Assembly (NCBI GenBank): GCA_003248755.1
Contig: QFQW01000008.1
Coordinates: 1 to 64,000 of the forward strand
Origin: Chryseobacterium sp.
GTDB lineage: Bacteria; Bacteroidota; Bacteroidia; Flavobacteriales; Weeksellaceae
DNA: 64,000 nucleotides
Reading direction: 5' to 3'
Position 1 is the stretch's first letter. Every line of letters begins with the position of its first letter. Position numbers and translations under genes: made by a program. The notes under the pieces are model-generated. The model had not been told where the DNA came from and searched no databases. It saw nothing but the letters and a program-made list of their open reading frames with translations. Positions 17,258 to 26,380 of this stretch are shown here, piece after piece.

Positions 17258-17842
17258 ATGATTCAGATAGATGATAAATTAATTTCAGAAGATATATTTG
17301 CCCAAAGCTTTGTTTGCAATCTTACCAAATGTAAGGGCGCTTGCTGTGTAGATGGTGATACAGGTGCTCCGCTCGATAAGGATGAACTGCCAATCCTTGA
17401 CGAAATTTTCCCTAAAGTAAAACCTTATCTAAGACCAGAAGGCATAAAAGCTATCGAAGAGCAAGGAACTTGGGTTATTGATGATTATGACGGTGGTTAC
17501 GTTACAACTTTGGTCAACGGAAGCGAATGCGCTTACGTCATTTTTGATGAAAAAGGAACGACAAAATGTGGCATCGAAAAAGCCTATGAAGACGGCGCTG
17601 TAGATTGGAAAAAACCAATTTCTTGTCATCTTTATCCAATCCGTGTGAATGAATACAAAACTTTTTCTGCGCTCAACTATCACGAATGGGATATTTGCAG
17701 TGATGCTTGTACATTGGGTTCAGAATTGCAGGTTAGGATTTTTCAGTTTTTGAAGGAGCCGCTTATTAGAAAATACGGTCAGGATTTTTACAATACCCTT
17801 TGTGAAGCGGCTGAAGAATGGGAAAAAGAATATAATTCTTAA
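17258..17842 (+). CDS. DUF3109 family cysteine-cluster protein
   Basis: The 194-residue protein matches DUF3109. It has an N-terminal cluster CNLTKCKGACC (about residues 21-31) and later cysteines in KCGIEKAYEDG, ISCHLYPIRV and WDICSDACTLG, the arrangement of a YkgJ-like metal or Fe-S binding fold. Function is not known. It lies 20 bases after DUF6427, so the two likely share a transcript, and is followed by a bidirectional terminator. Confidence 0.85.
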   Translation: MIQIDDKLISEDIFAQSFVCNLTKCKGACCVDGDTGAPLDKDELPILDEIFPKVKPYLRPEGIKAIEEQGTWVIDDYDGGYVTTLVNGSECAYVIFDEKGTTKCGIEKAYEDGAVDWKKPISCHLYPIRVNEYKTFSALNYHEWDICSDACTLGSELQVRIFQFLKEPLIRKYGQDFYNTLCEAAEEWEKEYNS

Positions 17843-17868
17843 TTAGATTAGTTTTCTACAGATATAAC

Positions 17869-17905
17869 AAAAAAGGATTCAAATTAATTTCGAATCCTTT
17901 TTTGT
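17869..17905. terminator. Bidirectional terminator between converging genes
   Basis: AAAAAGGATTC and GAATCCTTTTTT form an 11-base stem around an 11-base loop, with A and T runs on the two sides, so it can act in both directions between the genes ending at 17842 and 17926. Confidence 0.8.
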
Positions 17906-17925
17906 TATTTTATACCCAAATTCAA

Positions 17926-18564
17926 TTATTTGAATTCATCATCAGAAACCGGCTGATTGATTTTGATATCAGAATTTTTCACTGTGACCTGTTGTCCACC
18001 TGCATCTACAGACATCTCTTCTGGAAATTTGATTCCATCAACATCAACATATTTTGAAATCGTCATCGTTCCCTTATCACCTTCGGTTTTATAAAGCAGA
18101 TTGGTTTTTGCATCAAAATAATATTTACTGTCATCAGAAGATAAAACGTTATAATCTTTACCATCAATCTGCTTTTTCTCAACAGTTTTAATTTTGTCGG
18201 GATTCATTCCAAGTGCCTCCATCAGTTTTGCATCTTTTAGTTTTGCAATTTGGTCTGCAGGGAAATCCATTTTTTGCCCCATTTGATTAGCATAGCCTTT
18301 TTCCCCATCAAAAACCTGAACCATCTCCTGCCCCATCATAGTTTGGCTGGATTTGAACTTGTTGTCCTTCTTCACAGTTTTTCCTTCCATCTCCATTCCC
18401 ATCACGCTGATGGTGTTTTTCATAGAAAGTGTTTTTACAGACTCCAGTTTTTGTTTTCCTCCAAGTGCAGTAATATAATTATCTATCACTTGCTTTGCTG
18501 TCTGAGCAGAAATATTTGCCACTGCCGCAACAGAAAGAGCAAATGTTAAAATCATTTTTTTCAT
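17926..18564 (-). CDS. Secreted LolA-like (outer-membrane lipoprotein-sorting-like) protein
   Basis: The 212-residue protein has a signal peptide ending at NISAQ (about residue 21), then TAKQVIDNYITALGGKQKLESVKTL, the characteristic opening of periplasmic proteins with a LolA/LppX-like half-barrel that bind lipids or acyl chains. Later strands (KYYFDAKTNLLYKTEGD, ISKYVDVDGIKFPEEM) support this. There is no lipobox. The function of this flavobacterial group is not established; transport or sensing of a lipid is only inferred. It stands alone between two terminators. Confidence 0.7.
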   Translation of the reverse strand: MKKMILTFALSVAAVANISAQTAKQVIDNYITALGGKQKLESVKTLSMKNTISVMGMEMEGKTVKKDNKFKSSQTMMGQEMVQVFDGEKGYANQMGQKMDFPADQIAKLKDAKLMEALGMNPDKIKTVEKKQIDGKDYNVLSSDDSKYYFDAKTNLLYKTEGDKGTMTISKYVDVDGIKFPEEMSVDAGGQQVTVKNSDIKINQPVSDDEFK

Positions 18565-18657
18565 TTTAATTTTTATTTTATATGAACGAATATAGTGAAA
18601 TTCACAGAATAATACTTTTCTGTTAGTTCACATCTAAATGTTTTTGTTACAAAAAAT

Positions 18658-18686
18658 AAAACAACTTCGGAATTTGAAGTTGTTTT
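18658..18686 (-). terminator. Terminator after the 22-residue-repeat protein gene
   Basis: AACAACTTC / GAAGTTGTT form a nine-base stem around a seven-base loop, with T-rich sequence on the minus-strand exit side. It lies about 20 bases after the stop at 18706. Confidence 0.75.
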
Positions 18687-18705
18687 TTGATTGACTCAGA
18701 ACCTA

Positions 18706-19086
18706 TTAATCTTTCTTTTTGATATCGTCTTTTACATCTTTGTAAGTATCACTTACAGCATTTGCCCCTTTCTTAGCCGTTTTCCCTGTCCACTTCGCAG
18801 CATTTTTCACACCTTTTTTTGTAGCTTTTGCGCCCTTTTCAGCCGTCTTACCTGTCCATTCCGCACCGTCTTTTACACCTTCTGCCGTTGCTTTTGCGCC
18901 TTTTTCCGCTGTTTTACCGGTCCACTTTGCTGCATCTTTTACACCTTCTCCAGTTGCTTTTGCGCCTTTTTTAACAGCAGTTCCTACAGCTTTTGAGTCT
19001 TTTTTGACTTCTTCTTTTACTGTTTGAGCATTCATTGCAACTGCTACAAATAGAATTGCTGCTAATGATAATAGTCTCTTTTTCAT
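18706..19086 (-). CDS. Secreted Ala/Lys-rich 22-residue-repeat protein
   Basis: The 126-residue protein has a signal peptide (1-20, ending MNAQ) and then almost only Lys, Ala, Gly, Thr and Val. Residues 49-70, 71-92 and 93-114 are three near-identical 22-residue units with the core WTGKTAEKGAKAT, preceded by a partial unit. The composition and 11-residue half-period recall LEA-like and YtxH-like amphipathic helices, which are thought to protect membranes or proteins under stress. It is very basic. There is no lipobox or T9SS tail, so it should be periplasmic. It has its own terminator. Function is unknown. Confidence 0.7.
   Translation of the reverse strand: MKKRLLSLAAILFVAVAMNAQTVKEEVKKDSKAVGTAVKKGAKATGEGVKDAAKWTGKTAEKGAKATAEGVKDGAEWTGKTAEKGAKATKKGVKNAAKWTGKTAKKGANAVSDTYKDVKDDIKKKD
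18745..18942 (-). repeat. Three 66-bp tandem repeats inside a coding region
   Basis: The DNA encoding residues 49-114 of the secreted repeat protein is three 66-bp units, visible by eye as repeated blocks with CGCCTTTTTC / CGCCCTTTTC and TTTTACACCTTCT on the plus strand. All units are a multiple of three, so copy changes would keep the frame. Confidence 0.8.
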
Positions 19087-19204
19087 CGTTTTTTTATTTT
19101 AAAAATTAATGTTACAATATTAGCATAAAGTAAGCCAAAAATATTCAGTAATTATTTAATTTTTAAAAATAAATTTTCTTAGATATTTCAATTAATAAAA
19201 ATAA

Positions 19205-19212
19205 TATTTTTG
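19205..19212 (+). promoter_or_regulatory. -7 element for the GH25 gene
   Basis: TATTTTTG, followed by C, matches TAnnTTTG exactly and lies only 8 bases before the ATG at 19221, so the transcript would have almost no leader. No clear -33 TTG is seen. Confidence 0.5.
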
Positions 19213-19220
19213 CAAAACTT

Positions 19221-20081
19221 ATGACCAAGATAAATCCTGCCTCCAAAAGAAAAATTCACCGGAAAAGAAAAAGGACGTTCATAAAGAAACGTTGGATTCT
19301 GTTGATTATACTCTGTATTACTTTGTTAGGGACAGGTTTTTATCTTAGACAGAAAATCAATTATTACTTCGCTTATTATCTAGGAAAGCACTTTAAGCAC
19401 AAGAAACTCTCAAATACAGAAACCGAATCTCAAAGAATCGAAAAAATAATTGGACTCTATTCTAATCAGACTTTTGGTTTTGATATTTCTCATTATCAAA
19501 GAAAAGAAGACATTCAGTGGGACAGCTTGAGTATAGGAAACAGGACTATTCCTCTGAAATTTGTGGTTCTGAGAGCAAGTATGGGAAACAGAAAACTGGA
19601 TAAAAATTTTGACCATTTCTGGGAAACTGCTAAACAACATAACCTGATTTGTGGCGCTTATCATTTTTATCGTCCGGATGAGGACCCTGTGATGCAGGCG
19701 AATTCTTTCCTTTCTGTTGCGAAATTAGAATCAGGCGACCTTCCACCAATTCTTGATATTGAAAAAAATCCTAGAAAAAAATCAAAAGAGCAATTGGTTT
19801 CTGACCTCAAAGTCTGGATTAAAATAATGGAAGATACTTACGGTGAAAAACCAATTATCTACACTTATTACCATTACTACAAAGATTATCTTAAAGGCGA
19901 ATTTGATGATTATCCACTTTGGTTGGCCAATTATAATGATGTTCCGACTCCTTCGCCTGAAGATGAATGGCAGTTCTGGCAATTCTCGGAAAACGGAATT
20001 GTTTACGGCATTAATTCCAAAGTAGATTTGGATATTTATAATGGTAATCTCTGGTCGCTGAAAATGTTGACAATTGATTAA
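19221..20081 (+). CDS. Glycoside hydrolase family 25 muramidase, membrane-anchored
   Basis: The 286-residue protein has a highly basic N-terminus (KRKIHRKRKRTFIKKR), one transmembrane segment (about 25-43), then a GH25 domain. The catalytic barrel shows FGFDISHYQ, LKFVVLRASMG, CGAYHFYRP, PPILDIEKNP with the Asp and Glu of the active site, and DEWQFWQFSENG, with the closing VDLDIYNG. GH25 enzymes cut the beta-1,4 bond of peptidoglycan between MurNAc and GlcNAc. The anchor would hold it at the periplasmic side of the inner membrane, suggesting wall remodelling rather than attack on other cells. It is monocistronic, as far as can be seen. Confidence 0.9.
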   Translation: MTKINPASKRKIHRKRKRTFIKKRWILLIILCITLLGTGFYLRQKINYYFAYYLGKHFKHKKLSNTETESQRIEKIIGLYSNQTFGFDISHYQRKEDIQWDSLSIGNRTIPLKFVVLRASMGNRKLDKNFDHFWETAKQHNLICGAYHFYRPDEDPVMQANSFLSVAKLESGDLPPILDIEKNPRKKSKEQLVSDLKVWIKIMEDTYGEKPIIYTYYHYYKDYLKGEFDDYPLWLANYNDVPTPSPEDEWQFWQFSENGIVYGINSKVDLDIYNGNLWSLKMLTID

Positions 20082-20197
20082 AAAAATTGTATTTTTAGAA
20101 AAAATCTAAAAATTGTTCTTATAAATTGCTCAATATTTAACTAAAAAAGTAATAATCTATATAAAAACTTTAACCAAAAAATTCAAATATATTCAAG

Positions 20198-22528
20198 ATG
20201 AGAAAGATTCACACTCTAATTTTACTTCTATTCATTTTTGTAGGACTGAATGCGCAAGAAACATATCAAAACGTTACTATCAATTATAAAGACAATAATC
20301 AGTTAAAAAATATTCTGGAAATATTAGAAGCCGACCACTTTATAAGAAACGAAAAAGAAATCAGAATCATTATTCCTCGCTCAAAGGCCAAAATTCTCCA
20401 AAATCAGGGAATTACTTTTAAGATTACAGATATTGATGTGCAAAAAACACATCAAAAGAAATTGGCTGATGAGTTACTTTATAAAAATCCTGGCATCAAC
20501 TGTTATAATTTCCCGGTATATATTACCCCTTCTAATTATAAAACGGGATCAATGGCCGGTTATTTAAATTATGACGAAGTACTTTCGGAATTAGATTTAA
20601 TGACTAGCCTATTTCCAAATTTAATTACAGGTAAATCGCCAATTGGTAACTTTTTAACGTCTGAAGAAAGGCCAATATACAATATAAAAATTTCTGATAA
20701 TCCTAATCTTGATGAGAACGAAAACAGGGTTTTGTTCACTGCTTTGCATCATGCAAGAGAGCCAGGATCTATGCAACAGCTAATCTTTTTTATGTGGTAT
20801 CTATTAGAAAATTATAATTCTGATGTGCAAATAAAAAAATTAATAGACAATACAGAGATATATTTTGTCCCTGTTGTAAATCCAGATGGATATGTCTATA
20901 ATCAAACTACAAATCCCAACGGAGGAGGAATGTGGCGAAAAAACAGAAGAGACAATAACAATGGAAGTTTTGGGGTAGATCTAAACAGAAATTATGGATA
21001 TGAATGGGGTGGGTCCGGCTCCTCGACCTATACTACTAGTGAGTCGTATAGAGGTCCATACGCTTTTTCTGAGCCCGAAACACAGGCGATAAAATGGTTG
21101 TGTGAGACCAAAAATTTCAAAGTTGCCATAAATAATCACAATTCTGGAAATATCTTTCTTTACCCTAATAGTTATACCACAGATCCTAGTCCTGATGAAA
21201 ATATTTTCAAAATGTTATCCGATAAATTTGTTGAAAAGACTAATTATATCAATGGAAGTTTTTCCAATGTCTTATATCTTGGCGCTGGGAATTCTGATGA
21301 TTGGATGTATAGTGACATTTCATCTAAACCAAAGATCTTTTCTTTTACCCCAGAAATTGGAGATGATTTTTGGGACACTCCTTCAAAGACGGAAGTCAAT
21401 GTCAATAAAATGTTGTCCAGTAACCTTGCTATTTTAAAAGTGGTGAATAATTATGGACAATTTAAAGACAATTCTTTCGGAAACATTTCAGATGTCAACT
21501 ATGATTATCAATTTACTTTTCAAAAAATTGGATTTGGAGACAATGGTAGTTTTAATGTTAAGCTAATTCCAATTTCCTCAAACATCAGTTCTGTTTCAGA
21601 AGCTAAAAATTATTCTAATTTAACATTAGGTCAAACTGTTAATGATAGTTTCGCGATAAGCCTTAATCCTAATATTATATCTGGAGACGAAGTAATTTTT
21701 AAAATCATAATAAATAACGGAATTTATGATGAAGAAATTCTTATGTCAAAAAGATATGCAGAAGACATTGTAAAATTCTATGACGATTGTACAACATTAG
21801 ATCAATGGAACGCGACTGGCATATGGGGTGTTTATCAGCTTGTTACACCTGCAAAGTCACTTACCAATAATCCTACGGATACTAATATTACAACTGGAGC
21901 AAGTCATATTACGACAAAACAGTTTATTGATTTAACAAATTCTTTAACAGCAAAATTAACTTATAGAGTTAATTGGTCAGTCATGGAAAACGGACGTTAT
22001 GCTGGAATTCAAGTTTCTGAAGACGGTATAAATTGGGTTAATCAATGTGGAAAAAGAACAACAGTAGGTACATCAAGTGAAAATTATAATCAACCAATAT
22101 ATTCTGGATTTACAAATGAGTGGAAATTTGGCACTTGGACTGATGAAGAGATTAATTTGTCCGAGTATGTAGGAAAGAAAATATATTTGCGATATAAATC
22201 TGTAATGCCTGGTCCATATTCATCCACACAAGGAGTTATAAAAGTCGATGAAATTAAAGTTACGGCCATTGATAATAAGAAACTGGAACTTAATGAATCC
22301 TTTACAAAGAAAATTTCAATTTATCCTAATCCTGTTGAAAATGTACTTTTTATAAAAAATGCAGATAGTAATATTTATAAAATACATTCTACAACTGGGC
22401 AAATGATTCAACAAGGGATTATTTCCAATGGCCAGATTTTTGTTTCCAAATTAGTAAAAGGTCTTTATTTTATATCTATAAAAAACAATAGTAATAAAGA
22501 TTTGAAGATCAAATTCATCAAAAAATAA
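20198..22528 (+). CDS. M14 zinc carboxypeptidase exported by T9SS (type A tail)
   Basis: The 776-residue protein starts with a signal peptide (to about residue 20, ending LNAQ) and a propeptide-like region (about 25-110). The peptidase domain has the zinc ligands in LHHAREPGS (HxxE) and INNHNSGN, the substrate-binding VDLNRNYGYEW and VNPDGYVYN, and the catalytic glutamate in TPEIGDDFW. A lamin/jelly-roll-like middle region (about 540-690, with LRYKSVMPGPYSS) follows. The end is a type A sorting domain: KISIYPNPVENVLFIKNAD, then GLYFISIKN and a basic last stretch. It should be released or tethered outside the cell to trim peptides for nutrition. Confidence 0.93.
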   Translation: MRKIHTLILLLFIFVGLNAQETYQNVTINYKDNNQLKNILEILEADHFIRNEKEIRIIIPRSKAKILQNQGITFKITDIDVQKTHQKKLADELLYKNPGINCYNFPVYITPSNYKTGSMAGYLNYDEVLSELDLMTSLFPNLITGKSPIGNFLTSEERPIYNIKISDNPNLDENENRVLFTALHHAREPGSMQQLIFFMWYLLENYNSDVQIKKLIDNTEIYFVPVVNPDGYVYNQTTNPNGGGMWRKNRRDNNNGSFGVDLNRNYGYEWGGSGSSTYTTSESYRGPYAFSEPETQAIKWLCETKNFKVAINNHNSGNIFLYPNSYTTDPSPDENIFKMLSDKFVEKTNYINGSFSNVLYLGAGNSDDWMYSDISSKPKIFSFTPEIGDDFWDTPSKTEVNVNKMLSSNLAILKVVNNYGQFKDNSFGNISDVNYDYQFTFQKIGFGDNGSFNVKLIPISSNISSVSEAKNYSNLTLGQTVNDSFAISLNPNIISGDEVIFKIIINNGIYDEEILMSKRYAEDIVKFYDDCTTLDQWNATGIWGVYQLVTPAKSLTNNPTDTNITTGASHITTKQFIDLTNSLTAKLTYRVNWSVMENGRYAGIQVSEDGINWVNQCGKRTTVGTSSENYNQPIYSGFTNEWKFGTWTDEEINLSEYVGKKIYLRYKSVMPGPYSSTQGVIKVDEIKVTAIDNKKLELNESFTKKISIYPNPVENVLFIKNADSNIYKIHSTTGQMIQQGIISNGQIFVSKLVKGLYFISIKNNSNKDLKIKFIKK

Positions 22529-22545
22529 TTCTTTCATTAACATAA

Positions 22546-22579
22546 AAAACAATAGAGCTTTTTGAAGCTCTATTGTTTT
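22546..22579. terminator. Bidirectional terminator between converging genes
   Basis: ACAATAGAGCTT and GAAGCTCTATTGT form a long near-perfect stem around a short T-rich loop, flanked by A and T runs. It separates the carboxypeptidase (plus) and alpha/beta hydrolase (minus) genes. Confidence 0.85.
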
Positions 22580-22592
22580 AAAATATTAAATG

Positions 22593-23369
22593 TTAATTTT
22601 TTATAAACTCTATCACATCCTTGTTCAACTCTTCCGCTCTTTCAACAGGAACGCCGTGAGAAGCACCTTTATAAATTTTAAGTTTAGAATTCGGGATTTC
22701 TTTTGCGATGTATTCTGTATGAGAACGGAGAATCAAATCATTTTCTCCGGCAACTACAAAAACTTTGGCTTTGATATTATTCAATTGTTCTTTTGTAATT
22801 TTTGGCTCGTCAATCATCAGCTGAAGCAATCTGATATCACGTTCGGGCTTCTTTTCTATTCGCATTTTTGCAGCATCTTTCTTCATATTTTCCACTTCAG
22901 TTTCACCTACTCCATTAGGGAAAACATTGGCTCCGCTTGTGATGATTTTATTTGCCATTTTTGGGTATTTGATAGCAAATTCAATCGCCGTGTTACCACC
23001 ATCGCTCCAGCCGAGAATATTGATCTTCTTTAATTTTAATTCATCTGCCAAGGCTTTCACATCGTCGGCAAATTTTTTATAGGTTAAGGGTTCTGTTGAT
23101 GTATCCGTACTTTTCCCCTGCGCTCTTGTGTCCATTGCAACCACCATAAAATGTTTGGAAAGTTCAGGAATTTCTTTAGTGAAAGCATCAATGCTTCCAC
23201 CATTTCCGTGAAGCAAAAATAATGGCTCTCCTTTTCCGTAAACTTCATAATAGATATCAGCGTCTTTCAGATGAAGAATTTTTCCTGCTTCTGCATTGTT
23301 TCCGAAAATTGGAACTTGAGCAAAACCAAGATTATAAACAAGAAAAGTGATTAAGTATATTATTTTCAT
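22593..23369 (-). CDS. Secreted alpha/beta hydrolase
   Basis: From the ATG at 23369 the protein has 258 residues and opens with a signal peptide (MKIIYLITFLVYNLGFAQ). A TTG at 23390 is in frame, but it lies inside an exact minus-strand -7 match (23388-23395), so I rejected it. The fold motifs are PLFLLHGNGGSIDAF (oxyanion loop), the nucleophile GWSDGG, the aspartate in VVAGENDLI and the histidine in YKGASHGVP. This resembles proline-iminopeptidase and haloalkane-dehalogenase-like hydrolases; the substrate is not known. The next minus-strand gene upstream ends 18 bases before this promoter. Confidence 0.87.
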   Translation of the reverse strand: MKIIYLITFLVYNLGFAQVPIFGNNAEAGKILHLKDADIYYEVYGKGEPLFLLHGNGGSIDAFTKEIPELSKHFMVVAMDTRAQGKSTDTSTEPLTYKKFADDVKALADELKLKKINILGWSDGGNTAIEFAIKYPKMANKIITSGANVFPNGVGETEVENMKKDAAKMRIEKKPERDIRLLQLMIDEPKITKEQLNNIKAKVFVVAGENDLILRSHTEYIAKEIPNSKLKIYKGASHGVPVERAEELNKDVIEFIKN

Positions 23370-23408
23370 TTTGATACGATTGATAATCAAATTTAAAAAT
23401 AAATCAAA

Positions 23409-24233
23409 TTACTTTTGAACTTTCACATCGATATTAATTGCCGGTGCTGCCATTCCGATTTTTTCCCAATTACCATAAAATGAACGGTAATAGCCAGACC
23501 TGAATAATGCACCACTCAAAGATACCTTCCCATTAGATTGCCCAATAAACTGAATGCCGACAAAAAATTTTCCCTGAAGCCAAATCTTTTCATTACTAAC
23601 ATCCAGCGAATAACTAAAATCCTTCAAATCATCTTTACCAATCGTTGCAATGATGTCTTTGTTCAAAATCAGATTGTTCGGTTTTCCGTCTTTTTCATCA
23701 TAAATTGTATAACGAACTTTGATGGGCGTTGTAGATTCGAATCTGGCAAAATTCATATTGATTTTGGTAATCTTCAACTTCTTGTTGGAATTGAATTCCA
23801 CAGCAGTTTCTTCCACAACTTCGTTTCCTTTATCCATGTTAGGGTTGAACATCATAGACTTTGACTTGCTGTTGACACCTAGATTTTTGTCTTTATAATT
23901 TTTTGGCGCAATAACGACTTCTTGGATATCGGTTACTTTTTCATACAAATAGATATTGTGAGGATTCTGCTTGACAAAATCTTCCACAGAACTTCGGAAT
24001 TGTTTGTATCCGGCAACTGCAACAATCAGTTCTTTATCTTTCGAAATGTTATCCAGCTTAATTTGAAATTTCCCGTTTTCATCAGCCTGAACACCAAAGT
24101 TATTATTAACGATTCCGATTTTTGCGTAAGGAACTGGTTGGTTATCATCTTTTGAAATAACAGTTCCGGAAATAGTTTGTGTGTGAAAAGATAAGAATGC
24201 GAATAACGCAAAGATAAAGTTGATTTGTTTCAT
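23409..24233 (-). CDS. Carboxypeptidase-regulatory-like domain protein, secreted
   Basis: The 274-residue protein has a signal peptide (1-18, ending FHTQ), then an N-terminal carboxypeptidase D regulatory-like beta-sandwich (about 20-95: ISGTVISKDDNQPVPYAKIG, FGVQADENGKFQI). The rest (about 100-274) is beta-rich, with FARFESTTPIKVRYTIYDE and GKFFVGIQFIG, a pattern common in flavobacterial proteins of unknown role. The domain normally precedes TonB-dependent barrels, but there is no barrel here. Its function is unknown. It precedes the hydrolase gene on the same strand. Confidence 0.8.
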   Translation of the reverse strand: MKQINFIFALFAFLSFHTQTISGTVISKDDNQPVPYAKIGIVNNNFGVQADENGKFQIKLDNISKDKELIVAVAGYKQFRSSVEDFVKQNPHNIYLYEKVTDIQEVVIAPKNYKDKNLGVNSKSKSMMFNPNMDKGNEVVEETAVEFNSNKKLKITKINMNFARFESTTPIKVRYTIYDEKDGKPNNLILNKDIIATIGKDDLKDFSYSLDVSNEKIWLQGKFFVGIQFIGQSNGKVSLSGALFRSGYYRSFYGNWEKIGMAAPAINIDVKVQK

Positions 24234-24413
24234 TGAAATTAATTTGACACAAACTTCCGAATTTTCTTTTTCTCAATCTCTCAAAGAAAGGTTAAAAACA
24301 ACTAATAGATTAGTTAAATTTTTCCGAATATTAATCAACAGTAAAAGAATTTTCGGTTTTCAATTTCGTATTTTCGCACCTTATTTATTATTCATCAATT
24401 ATTATTCATAACA

Positions 24414-26312
24414 ATGAATTACGTTTCTGCAGAAAATCTGAGCAAATCTTACGGTGTCAAAGTTTTGTTTAAAAACATCACCTTCCACGTGAACGAAGGT
24501 GACAAAATTGCCATCGTCGCCAAAAATGGAAGTGGAAAATCGACACTTCTGAAAATCCTGATGGGAAAAGAGATTACGGATGGCGGAGATGTTGTTATCA
24601 ACAAAGATATTCAAGTGGTTTTATTTGACCAGGAGATTAATTTTGACCCAAAATTGTCTGTAGAAGAGTTTATGATGACTTTGGATTCAGCACCGATTTT
24701 GGCTTTGAAAAAGTATCATCATGCTTTAACCTCGGACAATCCGGATGATATGGAAACGGCTTTGGCAGAAATGGAAATCCATAAAGCGTGGGATTTGGAA
24801 AACGAAATGGAACAAATCCTTTCTCAGCTTAAAATCACAGATTTGAAGGCGAAAATGGGAACACTTTCCGGAGGACAGATCAAAAGAATTGCATTAGCAA
24901 AATTGTTGACTGAAACCAGAGCAGAACATCGTCACACACTTCTGATAATGGATGAGCCAACCAACCACCTGGATGTAGAAATGGTAGAATGGTTGGAAAA
25001 TTATCTTAGCAAAGCTAAAATAACCTTGCTTCTTGTAACACACGACCGTTATTTCTTGGATGCTGTTTGTGACAAAATCTGGGAAATGGAAGACGGCAAT
25101 CTCTATCTCCACAACGGAAGTTACGCAACTTATCTTGAGAATAAAATGATTCGTGAAGATAATTTGAATGCAACGATTGACAAAGCCAACAATCTTTACA
25201 GAAAGGAATTGGAATGGATGCGACGTCAGCCAAAAGCTAGAACCACGAAATCCAAATCAAGAATCGATGATTTTTACGAAACTGAAAAAATAGCGAAAAC
25301 CGACACTAGAAAACAAGCTCTGGAATTGGATTTCGAAATGAAAAGATTGGGAAATAAGATTCTTGAACTTAAAAACATCAACAAAAGTTTTGGCGATAAA
25401 GTTCTCTTCAAAGATTTTTCTTATCAATTTCAAAGAGGTGAAAAAGTCGGAATCGTTGGGAAAAATGGTGCAGGAAAATCGACTTTACTTAATATCATTC
25501 AAGGTTTTGAACCAAAAGATTCTGGTGAAATCGAAACTGGAGAAACGATTAAATTCGGGTATTTTGCTCAGAAAGGCCTGACTTATAAAGAAGACGAAAG
25601 AGTCATTGATTTTATCAAAGAAATTGGAGAAAATTTCCCTTTGGCTAATGGAAAAACAATCTCGGCGTCTCAGTTTTTGAGATTGTTCTTATTTGATGAC
25701 CAAACGCAGTATTCGCCGATTTCCAAACTTTCAGGAGGAGAAAAACGTCGTTTGCACTTGATGTATATCCTTTATCAAAATCCAAATTTCCTGATTTTTG
25801 ATGAACCTACAAATGATCTGGATCTGCCAACTTTGACGGTTCTTGAGAATTTTCTTCAGAATTTCCAAGGAAGTTTGATTATCGTTTCCCACGACCGGTA
25901 TTTTATGGACCGAATCGTGGACCACGTTCTGGCTTTTGAAGGCGAAGGAAAAATCAAAGAATTTGTTGGGAATTTTTCGGAATATCGCGAGCATCTGAAA
26001 TCAGAAGATAAAAATTCAAAGCCCGAAACTCCGAAAGTTGAAAAGGTTGAAACAGAAAAAGAAACACCGATTTCAAACGTAACAAACCAGTCAGCGAAGA
26101 AAAAACTATCTTTCAAAGAACAGCACGAGCTGGAAACTATCGAGAAAGAAATGCCAAAACTGGAAGAGCAAAGAAACAAAATTCTGGACCAACTCAATAA
26201 CGAAAGCGATTATGAGAAAATTTCCAAACTATCTGCAGATCTGGAAACACTTTCCGGTAAACTAGAAGAATATGAAATGCGCTGGCTGGAACTCCAGGAA
26301 TTGCTGAACTGA
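24414..26312 (+). CDS. ABC-F family ATPase (Uup/EttA-like)
   Basis: The 632-residue protein has two ABC ATPase domains and no membrane segments. Domain 1 shows Walker A KNGSGKST, signature LSGGQIKR and Walker B LLIMDEPTNHLD; domain 2 shows KNGAGKST, LSGGEKRR and FLIFDEPTNDLD. Between them is the long charged P-site tRNA-interaction linker (RKELEWMRRQPKARTTKSKS). A C-terminal coiled coil (about 555-632) after an acidic/lysine-rich linker is typical of Uup. ABC-F proteins act on the ribosome in translation rather than in transport; Uup is also linked to DNA excision. It stands alone. Confidence 0.93.
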   Translation: MNYVSAENLSKSYGVKVLFKNITFHVNEGDKIAIVAKNGSGKSTLLKILMGKEITDGGDVVINKDIQVVLFDQEINFDPKLSVEEFMMTLDSAPILALKKYHHALTSDNPDDMETALAEMEIHKAWDLENEMEQILSQLKITDLKAKMGTLSGGQIKRIALAKLLTETRAEHRHTLLIMDEPTNHLDVEMVEWLENYLSKAKITLLLVTHDRYFLDAVCDKIWEMEDGNLYLHNGSYATYLENKMIREDNLNATIDKANNLYRKELEWMRRQPKARTTKSKSRIDDFYETEKIAKTDTRKQALELDFEMKRLGNKILELKNINKSFGDKVLFKDFSYQFQRGEKVGIVGKNGAGKSTLLNIIQGFEPKDSGEIETGETIKFGYFAQKGLTYKEDERVIDFIKEIGENFPLANGKTISASQFLRLFLFDDQTQYSPISKLSGGEKRRLHLMYILYQNPNFLIFDEPTNDLDLPTLTVLENFLQNFQGSLIIVSHDRYFMDRIVDHVLAFEGEGKIKEFVGNFSEYREHLKSEDKNSKPETPKVEKVETEKETPISNVTNQSAKKKLSFKEQHELETIEKEMPKLEEQRNKILDQLNNESDYEKISKLSADLETLSGKLEEYEMRWLELQELLN

Positions 26313-26380
26313 TAAAAATCAGAATTATTTAATTATTTAAAAATCAAAACTTTAAATCATTTCAATTTATTTTATTTAGA

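Noticed and set aside
18691..18996. Plus-strand frame rich in Cys, Phe and Ser opposite the repeat protein
   Set aside because: It is the complement of the 66-bp repeats, which explains its repetitive composition; no start context.
22590..23033. 147-residue plus-strand frame opposite the alpha/beta hydrolase
   Set aside because: It is antisense to conserved catalytic motifs and begins in the bidirectional terminator region.
23370..23390. Upstream TTG start for the alpha/beta hydrolase
   Set aside because: It falls inside an exact -7 element and adds residues before a complete signal peptide.
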